Below, one piece after another: positions 16,682 to 24,733 of a DNA stretch of 54,146 nt; the first letter of the stretch is position 1, and each line of letters starts with the position of its first letter. Where the stretch lies: positions 1 through 54,146 of the forward strand of contig JAKSVT010000015.1 in assembly GCA_024407875.1 (NCBI GenBank). The letters are read 5' to 3'. Under the pieces are notes generated by a model. The model searched no databases. It worked only from the letters and a program-made list of their open reading frames with translations, and had not been told where the DNA came from. This DNA comes from Alphaproteobacteria bacterium. Lineage in GTDB: Bacteria > Pseudomonadota > Alphaproteobacteria > CAAGCB01 > CAG-977. Position numbers and translations under genes: made by a program.

Positions 16682-18621
16682 TAGTTTTCCAATCCTTTTC
16701 CTACCAAAAACAATCTTTCATAAACAGATTTCTTTTTATTTTTTCCTTGATTTTCAGCTTGTACTTTTCCTATAGCATCAGCCTTTTCTTTATCGTACCA
16801 CCATGTCATTAATTGTAGGCCTTTAATATAACTTTTTGAAAATCCACTATCTTCAGGAATTCCAAATTTATCCCAATAGACATAATTATATCCAGGCAAA
16901 TACCAATGAGGAACAACATAATAATTCCACAATAAAACTCTATCTAAAGCTCTTGTCGCTGCAACCAAATCTTTTCTATCTCTAGCTTTTATAATTTCTT
17001 GAATTAATTTATCTACAACCTCATCATTTACACCGATATAATTTTGTGTTCCTGGTACATTAGCTGATGAAGCTCCCCAATAATAATTTTGTTCATTACC
17101 TGGAGACAATGATTGTCCCCAAATATTTGTAATCATGTCATAATCGTAATTATCTAATCTATTTTTATATTGAGTTAAATCTACCACTCTTAAGTTTGCA
17201 CTAATTCCAAGTTTTTTAAGATTACGAACATAAGATAATGAAATTCTTTCCCAAGCTCCAGACATTGAACTGTCTATTAAAATTTCAAAATTAAATGGTT
17301 CTCCAGATTCATTTTTTAAAACACCATCTTGTATAGTCCACCCTGCTTTTTCTAGCAATTCAAAAGCTTTTTTTAACTGAGGTCTTATAAAACCTGATCC
17401 ATCTGACACTTCAGTTTTAAATTCTTTTGTAAAGACTTCTTCAGGAATCTTATCTTTAAAAGGAGTTAATAGTTCTAATTCTTCTTTTGAAGGTAAACCT
17501 CTTGAAGCTAAATCTGAATTATCAAAATAGCTATTAATTCTTTTATACATTCCCGAGAATAAATTTTTATTAGCCCATTCAAAATCAAAAACTAGAGCCA
17601 ATGCTTCTCTCACATTTCTATCTTTAAAAATAGGTTTTCTTATATTAAAAACAAAGCCTTGCATTCCACTTGGATAAGAATGTCCAAAAAATCTTTTTAC
17701 TAAGCCTTGAGTTTTTTCATTATACATAGAAACCCATTTTTTAGCTTCATTTTCAAGTCTAAAATCAAAAGCTCCTGCTTTCAAAGCTTCAACAGCAACT
17801 GTTGCATCTCTATAATAATCGTATCTTATTATATCAAAATTCTTTGTTCCTTTTACTGAAGGAATATCTTTAGCCCAATAATTTGGATTTCTTTCATAAA
17901 CAATATTTCTTCCTGGTTCAAAAGACTTAATTGTATAAGCTCCACTTCCAACAGGAATTTCTAAAGTAGTAGCTGTAAAATCTTTATTTTCCCAATAGTG
18001 TTTAGGCAAAACAGGCATTTGACCTATTATAATAGGTAATTCTCTATTTTGAACTTTTCCTGATGCATCTTTTTTAAACAAAAAAACGACACGTCTTTGA
18101 TGTTCAACAATCACTTCTTTTACACTACCATAATAATATCTATATTGAGGAACACCTTTAGTTTTTAACAATTCAAAAGTATATGCTACATCATATGCTG
18201 TAATAGGCGTACCATCTGAAAATTCTGCTTTTGTATTTAAATTAAATGCAACCCAAGACCTATCCTCAGGTATTTCAATCGTACTAGCAATTAAGCCATA
18301 AACACTAAACGGTTCATCCTCTGAATCAACCGTTAACGTATCATACATTAAATCAACACCAGCTGCAGCGGTTCCTTTTATAACAAAAGGATTAAATGTA
18401 TCATATGAACCAAATGCGGAAAATTTAATTATTCCTCCTTTTGGAGCATCAGGATTTACATAATCAAAATTTTTAAAATTCCAACCATATTTAGGACGTC
18501 CATGCATTGCAACACCACGTGCAACTTCAGCATGGTAAGGAGAATCAGCTTTAACAACATTTGATGATAAAATAAGAATAAAACTACTTATCAACAATGA
18601 AAAAAATGAACATTTTTTCAT
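16681..18621 (-). CDS. yejA: Periplasmic peptide-binding protein YejA
   Basis: 646 residues of the SBP family 5 (extracellular solute-binding) fold. It has a signal peptide (cleavage near KADSP, residue ~26) and the YejA-typical opening HAEVARGVAMHGRPKYG with FNYVNPDAPKGG-like text. Length and end match YejA rather than DppA/OppA. It delivers peptides to YejBEF. The start codon overlaps the stop of the phosphatase gene upstream by one nucleotide; yejA, yejB, yejE and yejF are contiguous. Confidence 0.95.
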   Translation of the reverse strand: MKKCSFFSLLISSFILILSSNVVKADSPYHAEVARGVAMHGRPKYGWNFKNFDYVNPDAPKGGIIKFSAFGSYDTFNPFVIKGTAAAGVDLMYDTLTVDSEDEPFSVYGLIASTIEIPEDRSWVAFNLNTKAEFSDGTPITAYDVAYTFELLKTKGVPQYRYYYGSVKEVIVEHQRRVVFLFKKDASGKVQNRELPIIIGQMPVLPKHYWENKDFTATTLEIPVGSGAYTIKSFEPGRNIVYERNPNYWAKDIPSVKGTKNFDIIRYDYYRDATVAVEALKAGAFDFRLENEAKKWVSMYNEKTQGLVKRFFGHSYPSGMQGFVFNIRKPIFKDRNVREALALVFDFEWANKNLFSGMYKRINSYFDNSDLASRGLPSKEELELLTPFKDKIPEEVFTKEFKTEVSDGSGFIRPQLKKAFELLEKAGWTIQDGVLKNESGEPFNFEILIDSSMSGAWERISLSYVRNLKKLGISANLRVVDLTQYKNRLDNYDYDMITNIWGQSLSPGNEQNYYWGASSANVPGTQNYIGVNDEVVDKLIQEIIKARDRKDLVAATRALDRVLLWNYYVVPHWYLPGYNYVYWDKFGIPEDSGFSKSYIKGLQLMTWWYDKEKADAIGKVQAENQGKNKKKSVYERLFLVGKGLEN

Positions 18622-19400
18622 TATCTTAACGCCTCTACTACTTTGTTTAACATACTTTTATCACCAACAGCCAAAACATGCCCATCACTATTTCTTGTTA
18701 ATTGCTTACCTTCCCAATCAGTAATTGCACCACCAGCTCCTTCAACAATTGGCACTAAAGCTGCATAATCATAAAGTTTCATATTTGCTTCAGCAATAAC
18801 ATCTATACACCCCATAGACAACAACCCATAAGCATAGCAATCAGCACTAAACCTTGAAACACTCACTTTTTTATTTAGTTTATCAAATCTATCGGCATCA
18901 CTTGCATCTTTAAACATTAATCTACCACCTGTAGAATAAAGAGCAGCTTTTTCCAATGCTTCACAACTTCTAGTTTCACAAGGTTTACCATTGTATAGTG
19001 TATGTCTATCCAATACACCTAACCATCTTTCCTTTAAAACAGGTTGATCTATTATTCCTACGACAGGAACATTATGATGAAGTAATGCAATAAGAGTTCC
19101 AAACAAAGGCGAACCTGTTATGAAAGACTTTGTTCCATCAATTGGATCTAAAACCCAAACATATTCAGCATCAGGATTTTCAATTCCATATTCTTCACCA
19201 ACAATTCCATGATTAGGAAATTCAGAATGAATAACTTCTCTCATTGCAGCTTCTGTTGTTCTATCTGCAATAGTTACAGGGGAAGTATCGCCTTTCGTTT
19301 CTATAGTATCAAACAAATCTTTCTTACGAAAATATCGCATAATATTTCTTCCTGCGATATCTGCCAATTCCTTAGCTATTTGAATTTTGTCTTCATACAT
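18621..19400 (-). CDS. hisN: Inositol-monophosphatase-family phosphatase, probably histidinol-phosphatase HisN
   Basis: 259 residues with the family's Mg-binding signatures: GEEYG around residue 68, WVLDPIDGTKSF (DPIDGTxSF) and a C-terminal DYAALVPIVEGAGG. These enzymes hydrolyse phosphate monoesters. The FITGSPLFGTLIAL and AYGLLSMGCIDVIAE segments fit the HisN-type histidinol-phosphate phosphatase of alphaproteobacteria better than SuhB or CysQ, but substrate is not proven. It overlaps the upstream isomerase-like gene by 8 nt and abuts yejA. Confidence 0.75.
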   Translation of the reverse strand: MYEDKIQIAKELADIAGRNIMRYFRKKDLFDTIETKGDTSPVTIADRTTEAAMREVIHSEFPNHGIVGEEYGIENPDAEYVWVLDPIDGTKSFITGSPLFGTLIALLHHNVPVVGIIDQPVLKERWLGVLDRHTLYNGKPCETRSCEALEKAALYSTGGRLMFKDASDADRFDKLNKKVSVSRFSADCYAYGLLSMGCIDVIAEANMKLYDYAALVPIVEGAGGAITDWEGKQLTRNSDGHVLAVGDKSMLNKVVEALR

Positions 19401-20163
19401 AGCGTTTCATCCATTTTAATCCATCAATTGTTTTAGCTCTTGGCAAATAAGAGCAACCTATTTTTCCAGAATAAGAAACCTGTTCTAATAATGAAACAAT
19501 ATAAGAATAATTAAGTTCTCCATAATCAGGTTCATTCATTGAAGGAACACCTGCAATACGTACATGATTAATTATTTCAGCATATGTATCAATTGCCATA
19601 CTAATATTGCCTTCAGCCATTTGTGATAAAGCAACATCATATAACATTCCAAATGCTTTATTATCATCCAAAGTTTCCAATATTGAAGATAGATCTAATG
19701 TATTTTCAGGAAAAACATTTTCTTCAATACTATTTCTTTCTGTAATACCAACTAATAATTTGATCTTGTTATGTTTTAATTTCTCTGCAACAGCATGTAA
19801 TGATTTACAAAAATTATCTTGTAATTCTTCAAAATCATATTCTCCATCTTTAAAAACAATTCCTGGAACATAAATCATTTTACATTCCAAAAAGTCTGCA
19901 ACATCAATCATTTTATCGATTTTTTCTATAAAATCTTTTCTTTTATTTGTTAAAAATGCATTTTTAGACCATTCTTTTGGCATTGATATCAAAACTGTTT
20001 TTAATTTTTTATATGATGCGCAATCGCCTAATTTCCCTAAAGGAATCTTTTCATCGTAAGTAAATTCAGCACCATCAAATCCATTTTCCTGAGCTAATTT
20101 AAATCTCTCTAAAAAAGGAACTTCTACAAATAATTTATCTAAATCTGCACTAAATACTGCCAT
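19393..20163 (-). CDS. TIM-barrel protein of the hydroxypyruvate isomerase (Hyi) family
   Basis: 256 residues of a xylose-isomerase-like TIM barrel. It starts FSADLDKLFVEVPFLERFKLAQENGFDGAEF, which is the signature opening of hydroxypyruvate isomerase/Hyi-like proteins, and ends with the (Y)SGKIGCSYLP segment typical of them. Hyi converts hydroxypyruvate to tartronate semialdehyde, but alphaproteobacteria carry many paralogues of unknown substrate, and no glyoxylate-pathway partner lies nearby. Conserved acidic metal ligands are partly recognisable (E in VGITERN, D in LYDVALS). Second gene of the operon. Confidence 0.7.
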   Translation of the reverse strand: MAVFSADLDKLFVEVPFLERFKLAQENGFDGAEFTYDEKIPLGKLGDCASYKKLKTVLISMPKEWSKNAFLTNKRKDFIEKIDKMIDVADFLECKMIYVPGIVFKDGEYDFEELQDNFCKSLHAVAEKLKHNKIKLLVGITERNSIEENVFPENTLDLSSILETLDDNKAFGMLYDVALSQMAEGNISMAIDTYAEIINHVRIAGVPSMNEPDYGELNYSYIVSLLEQVSYSGKIGCSYLPRAKTIDGLKWMKRYV

Positions 20164-20178
20164 TTTTACACCATAATA

Positions 20179-21165
20179 TTATAATAAATTTTTATTAATA
20201 TAATTCGCAATTGTTTTTGATTCAAAAACTGTTTTATGAGGGAAAATTTCAACATTATCAGTTAAAGGTTGAGCTCCCATCGTCGCATAAAGTTGAGAAT
20301 GAAGCATCGCATGTTTTTTTCCAACAAAACCATTAGGAGCAAAAATTAAAACAGGCTTATCTCCTGCAGCAGCTTCTGAACACATAGATACAGAATCTCC
20401 TGTTACAATTATATAATCTGCACAAGACAACAGCCCAAAATAAGGATTTTCAATATTTGTATCACCAAAATGATAGAAAAATTTAGGTCCTTTTAAAGCT
20501 TCATCTATAATTTTTTCTTGTTCAACACCTGTTCTACGAGAAGTCGTAACCATAACAAATGCCCCACCTAATGATTTAACAAAAGCATTTGTTTTATCAG
20601 CTAAATCTTGAGCCATTTCTTTAGTAAAAGGTTTATCTTTTGTTGCGCCACCAATAATTAACGAAACTTTTGGCAATTTATCAAAGCCTTCCATCTTACT
20701 AAAAATAGGGAACCACTTTTCTTTTTCTATTTTTAATTTTTCTTCATTAACTCTGTGTGCTGCACCTATTATGCGCAAAATATTTTTTGCTTTTTTATGG
20801 CAACCATCATGTTGAGGTAAAACAATTAAATCATAATCCTTTTGATTAAATGCACCAGGGAACATAATTTGTACAATTTTTGTTTTGCCCTTAGATTTCT
20901 TTTTCAAATATCTAAGCATTGTACTTGCTCTTCTACCCGCTGCAATAGCAATATCTGGATATGGTTCACAAAACTCTTTTAAACATTCTTTTTTTATTCC
21001 TAAAGAAGAATTACCACGCAAAACATTTGGCAAGCGAATCCATTTATTATAACATAGTTTTTTTATAACTATATTAAGGCCTAATGACTCTGCTACACCT
21101 AATGATTGATTATTATTTCCAGCTCTATCGTCAGTTAGAACCCATATTGTTTTCATATTATCCAT
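20179..21165 (-). CDS. Mitochondrial-fission ELM1-family protein
   Basis: 328 residues opening IWVLTDDRAGNNNQSLGVAESL, the hallmark of the ELM1 family shared by plant mitochondria and alphaproteobacteria. A GT-B-like second half (KVSLIIGGATKDKPF, FVMVTTSRRTG, DYIIVTGDSVSMCSEAAAGDKPVLIF) hints at a glycosyltransferase-like fold. In plants ELM1 recruits the fission dynamin to mitochondria; the bacterial role is unknown. AAGGTG lies about nine bases before the ATG. It is the first gene of the run ending at 9869 and is transcribed divergently from the GH114-like gene. Confidence 0.85.
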   Translation of the reverse strand: MDNMKTIWVLTDDRAGNNNQSLGVAESLGLNIVIKKLCYNKWIRLPNVLRGNSSLGIKKECLKEFCEPYPDIAIAAGRRASTMLRYLKKKSKGKTKIVQIMFPGAFNQKDYDLIVLPQHDGCHKKAKNILRIIGAAHRVNEEKLKIEKEKWFPIFSKMEGFDKLPKVSLIIGGATKDKPFTKEMAQDLADKTNAFVKSLGGAFVMVTTSRRTGVEQEKIIDEALKGPKFFYHFGDTNIENPYFGLLSCADYIIVTGDSVSMCSEAAAGDKPVLIFAPNGFVGKKHAMLHSQLYATMGAQPLTDNVEIFPHKTVFESKTIANYINKNLL

Positions 21166-21298
21166 AACAAAAACACCTTATAAATGAACAAAATTCACTT
21201 AAAAAAATATATAATTTAAATTTTAATAAATTGCATAGAAATGGATTTTATAATAAAAAATAACAAAATAATATAAAAAAGAGTCGAAAGATATAAAT

Positions 21299-22405
21299 AT
21301 GCTGAGAAGAATGAAAATTTTGTTTGCTATTTCCTTTTGCTTAATATCGGGCAAAACATTTGCGCAAACAGATATTCCTCCAAATTATGATCCTTTAGCA
21401 GAACAATTAAAAATTGAAGCAGCATTCGTTCCTAATTATAGAGAATTACTACGCGACATTATTTACACTTTTAACACATTTGCAAAAGCTAAAAATCCTG
21501 AATTCAAAATTATCATTGATTCTGGTTTCGAATTATTGACTAGAAACGGTTGGGAAAACCATTTAGATGAATTACATAGAGCTGAATTGGCTGGAGCTAA
21601 AACAGATGACGAAAAGTTCTTATTAAAATTATTTTCACCAGAACATCCAATTGCAGCAGGAACTCCTATGCGCAGATTTGTAAACTCTATACGAGGCATT
21701 GTTTTAACAAATACATATTGTTCTGAAAAAAGCGGAAAATTATCTGAAGAAAATCAAAAGATAGTTAAGGACTATGGAATTAATTTATTGGCATTTGAAC
21801 ATTGCAATAATGAAAAAGAACAAATAGAAGCCTATAAAGAGTTAGATAAATTAAAAATACCAGCACATATTGATTTGGATCAAAAAGCAAAATTTGATTT
21901 TGTTCCACAACTCGCTGAAATACATAAAGAAAACACAGACACAATAGATTCATTAGACAAAGTTAAAAATATATTAGTCGTAACAAATACAAGAAACTAT
22001 TCTGACAAAGACTTATTTTTAGATAAAATTTCTAAAACAAATTACGACTTAGTTATTATTGATCCTTTCTTTAAAGATTCTCAAGAAATATCAAATGAAG
22101 ATATACGAGAATTAAAATCCAAAAGAGTTGGATCAAGACGTCTTGTTTATGCTGTTTTAAATATTTCTGTTGCAAAAGATACAAAGCCTTATTGGGAAAA
22201 ATCTTGGAAACAAGGCAAACCTAATTGGTTGAGATTTATAGCTCCTGAAGGTAATGGTAATATCATAGTCGACTTTTGGAATCCTGCATGGAAACGTATA
22301 TTAGGCGTGTACTTTAGATCAATTATGGATTTAGGCTATGATGGTATATTAATTCAAGGCCTTGATATACATAAAACATATGAAAAAATTATCCCTATCG
22401 ATTGA
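21299..22405 (+). CDS. Secreted GH114-like (endo-alpha-1,4-polygalactosaminidase family) protein
   Basis: 368 residues with a signal peptide (cleavage near GKTFAQ, residue ~23). The body is a TIM-barrel-like sequence whose pieces match the GH114/TM1410 family: NILVVTNTRNY, LVIIDPFF, VYAVLNISVAKDTKPYW, VDFWNPAWKRILGVY and LGYDGILIQGLDIH. Family members cleave galactosaminoglycans or act on exopolysaccharide; catalytic residues cannot be assigned with certainty here. A start at 21311 is possible too. The stop codon overlaps the -35 of the mipZ promoter. Likely periplasmic or outer surface. Confidence 0.7.
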   Translation: MLRRMKILFAISFCLISGKTFAQTDIPPNYDPLAEQLKIEAAFVPNYRELLRDIIYTFNTFAKAKNPEFKIIIDSGFELLTRNGWENHLDELHRAELAGAKTDDEKFLLKLFSPEHPIAAGTPMRRFVNSIRGIVLTNTYCSEKSGKLSEENQKIVKDYGINLLAFEHCNNEKEQIEAYKELDKLKIPAHIDLDQKAKFDFVPQLAEIHKENTDTIDSLDKVKNILVVTNTRNYSDKDLFLDKISKTNYDLVIIDPFFKDSQEISNEDIRELKSKRVGSRRLVYAVLNISVAKDTKPYWEKSWKQGKPNWLRFIAPEGNGNIIVDFWNPAWKRILGVYFRSIMDLGYDGILIQGLDIHKTYEKIIPID

Positions 22406-22430
22406 CGAATTTTAAAAAATTTGATATAGA
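22402..22430 (+). promoter_or_regulatory. Promoter of mipZ
   Basis: TTGACG (22402-22407) and TATAGA (22425-22430) are separated by exactly 17 nt. The -35 overlaps the stop codon of the preceding gene, and the start codon of mipZ follows 38 nt after the -10. Confidence 0.6.
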
Positions 22431-22468
22431 AATGACCATTAAATTTTTTAAATTAGTGAAGATAGAAA

Positions 22469-23269
22469 ATGGCTGAAAAGAACGCAAAAATCATTGTTGT
22501 AGGTAATGAAAAAGGTGGTACAGGGAAGTCCACTGTTGCTATGCATTTAATCGTATGGTATTTGCGTCAGAATAAATTGGTAGCATCTATTGATTTAGAT
22601 GGAAGACAAGGTACATTAACTCACTATATAAAAAACAGAGCAACATTCGAAGGTGCCCATCATTTAAATTTAGGTCTACCTGAACATATTTGTGCTTCTA
22701 TTAGTGATAATACAACTAAAGAAGAACAAGAAGAAAACGAAACAGCTTTATTGTATCAAATTGAAAAAATGCGTAAAGAAAATGACGTAATTATAATTGA
22801 TACTCCTGGGTCTGATAGTCAATTATTTAGAGCAGCACATGCTTTAGCTGATATATTAATTACACCAATGAATGATAGTCTTCTTGATTTAGATTTATTA
22901 GCTAAAATAGAGCCTGATACATTTAACATTAAAACACCAGGACATTACGCACAAACAATTTGGCAAGCTAGACAAAGAAGAGCGGCTCTTCGTAAAACTC
23001 AAATGAAATGGTTTGTTTTAAGAAACCGGGTTATGCATGTTTTAAACAAAAACGAAAAGCTCGTATGGAGCTTATTGCAAGCATTGGGTAAAAGAATTAA
23101 CTTCACTCCAATTTCTGGATTAGGTGAACGTGTTATATTTAGAGAATTATTTTTACACGGTTTAACGTTATTAGACTTATCGAAACAAACAAAAGCAGTA
23201 AAGCTTTCAGCTGCTCATATCGCTGCAAAGCAAGAGTTACGAAGAATTATAGACGCTATTGGTTTATAA
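22469..23269 (+). CDS. mipZ: Division-plane positioning ATPase MipZ (ParA/MinD family)
   Basis: 266 residues with a deviant Walker A (GNEKGGTGKST), the DLDGRQGTLTHYI segment and a Walker B-like VIIIDTPGSDS. Insertions typical of MipZ (IWQARQRRAALRKTQMKWFVLRNR) are present. MipZ dimerises on ATP, binds DNA and ParB near the origin, and inhibits FtsZ assembly so that the ring forms at midcell. The family is essentially alphaproteobacterial, the strongest taxonomic marker in the window. parB is not in the window. A private promoter precedes it. Confidence 0.95.
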   Translation: MAEKNAKIIVVGNEKGGTGKSTVAMHLIVWYLRQNKLVASIDLDGRQGTLTHYIKNRATFEGAHHLNLGLPEHICASISDNTTKEEQEENETALLYQIEKMRKENDVIIIDTPGSDSQLFRAAHALADILITPMNDSLLDLDLLAKIEPDTFNIKTPGHYAQTIWQARQRRAALRKTQMKWFVLRNRVMHVLNKNEKLVWSLLQALGKRINFTPISGLGERVIFRELFLHGLTLLDLSKQTKAVKLSAAHIAAKQELRRIIDAIGL

Positions 23270-23385
23270 TAAAATTCTGTAAAAAAACTCAAAATTATTG
23301 ATAAAAACTCTTTATTTTTTGTCTAAAATCATTTATATTTAGTTTAGGTAATAGTAATTATATCTATGTTTTAAGAGAGCTAACT

Positions 23386-24675
23386 ATGGATAAAGATAAC
23401 GAAAACAAAGAATCTAAATCAGTATCAAGTTTCTTTAGCAAAGATGGATTAAAGAAATTTAGAAGTGGTTGCAAAGCTTTTGCTGACAAACAAGCTGTAA
23501 AAGTTCTTGCGGCTACAATGGTTTTAGGTGCAGCTTTCTCTGGTTCAATGTCAGGACAAAACAAAGCTTCTGTTCAAGATACTCAACAATCAGATGTTGT
23601 TTACGCTATTACACAACAAAATGATACTCTTTGTTCCATTAAAACTACACAAATGGATTCTGCTAAACATGCACGTTTACAAAATTTAGTTAACGGTGTT
23701 TGCAAAACATCAACAGGTCAAGATATTTTAAAATCTTTATCACAACAAGGAACCACCATAGGTTTTCAAAGTGGAATTAGTGCAATAGGATTTTACGACA
23801 GTAAAACAAATTCAATTACTTTAAATGAATCACAAGCTGATGCTTATTTAAATTCAAACATCGTTCATGAAGGTAGACACTCTGTTCAAGATAGAGTTGG
23901 CCATGTAAACATTAGTGTTAATAACAATATTGCATCAAACATTATGATTTCTACAGCTATGGAAGCAGATGCTGTTGCAAATCAAACAAAACATTGCTAT
24001 GAATTAAGATGTGATGGCGATAGTACAGCATGGAATGCTCTTTTGAATCAACACAAAGAAGCAGCTTTAGCTTACGAAAGTGGTGTTAAAGAATATTCAC
24101 ACATTCAAGATGCACAACAAAGAAACGATTCTATTATGACAAAAACATTTAAAGCTTGGCATCAAGATAGTCAATACGCTTCTGGGTATCATGTAAAGAT
24201 TCTACAATATCATAATAATATTGTTGGCAAGTATTCTCCTGAAAAATTGCAAAAATCAACTAAATTATTCCAGACACAAATCAATGCTTCTGATTTATTA
24301 GTTGCTGTTTGTTCTGGTAATACAAACCATTCTTATGCTGGAACAGATGGTTCTATATTAACAACACCTGAAACATTCTACTTAGCTAAAAACGTTAAGC
24401 AAGGTATATATAATTATGAAAACAATCTTAAAACAAAAGCTAATAAAGAAGATTATTCAACAGATAATATGTATGTTTTAGGTACTTCTACAACATTTGA
24501 TGGTAGTACATTTGAAATTACTGAAAACATATCATCAACAACAAAATCTTTACAATCACAAATTCAATCAAAATCTTCAACAGGTAATTCCTTACAAGCA
24601 AAATTGAAGACACAACAAGCCTCAAATACAGTGAAGGCTCATGTTCAATCAAATGCAAATAGTGTTGTAAGATAA
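23386..24675 (+). CDS. Signal-anchored putative HExxH metallopeptidase (paralogue of 52595-54013)
   Basis: 429 residues. A ~38-residue charged N-terminus precedes one hydrophobic segment (VKVLAATMVLGAAFSGSMSG, residues 38-57) that could be a signal anchor or long signal peptide. The middle domain has HEGRH (H161, E162, H165), a HExxH zinc-binding signature, and a downstream AMEADA in which E193 could be the third ligand, as in gluzincins. A SYAGTDGSIL block (~residues 321-330) and a Gln/Ser/Lys-rich tail follow. The 52595-54013 protein shares the same order, the same 28-residue His-to-Glu spacing and the same SYAGTDGSIL. It may belong to the DUF6782-type putative metallopeptidases. Substrate unknown; a shared terminator follows. 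Confidence 0.7.
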   Translation: MDKDNENKESKSVSSFFSKDGLKKFRSGCKAFADKQAVKVLAATMVLGAAFSGSMSGQNKASVQDTQQSDVVYAITQQNDTLCSIKTTQMDSAKHARLQNLVNGVCKTSTGQDILKSLSQQGTTIGFQSGISAIGFYDSKTNSITLNESQADAYLNSNIVHEGRHSVQDRVGHVNISVNNNIASNIMISTAMEADAVANQTKHCYELRCDGDSTAWNALLNQHKEAALAYESGVKEYSHIQDAQQRNDSIMTKTFKAWHQDSQYASGYHVKILQYHNNIVGKYSPEKLQKSTKLFQTQINASDLLVAVCSGNTNHSYAGTDGSILTTPETFYLAKNVKQGIYNYENNLKTKANKEDYSTDNMYVLGTSTTFDGSTFEITENISSTTKSLQSQIQSKSSTGNSLQAKLKTQQASNTVKAHVQSNANSVVR

Positions 24676-24695
24676 GATATATTTTTTAAGTTTTT

Positions 24696-24729
24696 AAAAA
24701 GGAGGAATTTTTCAATTCCTCCTTTTTGT
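24696..24729. terminator. Bidirectional terminator between the HExxH gene and adhE
   Basis: A perfect 14-bp inverted repeat (AAAAAGGAGGAATT, 24696-24709, with its complement at 24714-24727) and a four-base loop lies between two convergent genes, with T-rich 3' flanks in both directions. Confidence 0.92.
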
Positions 24730-24733
24730 TTTC

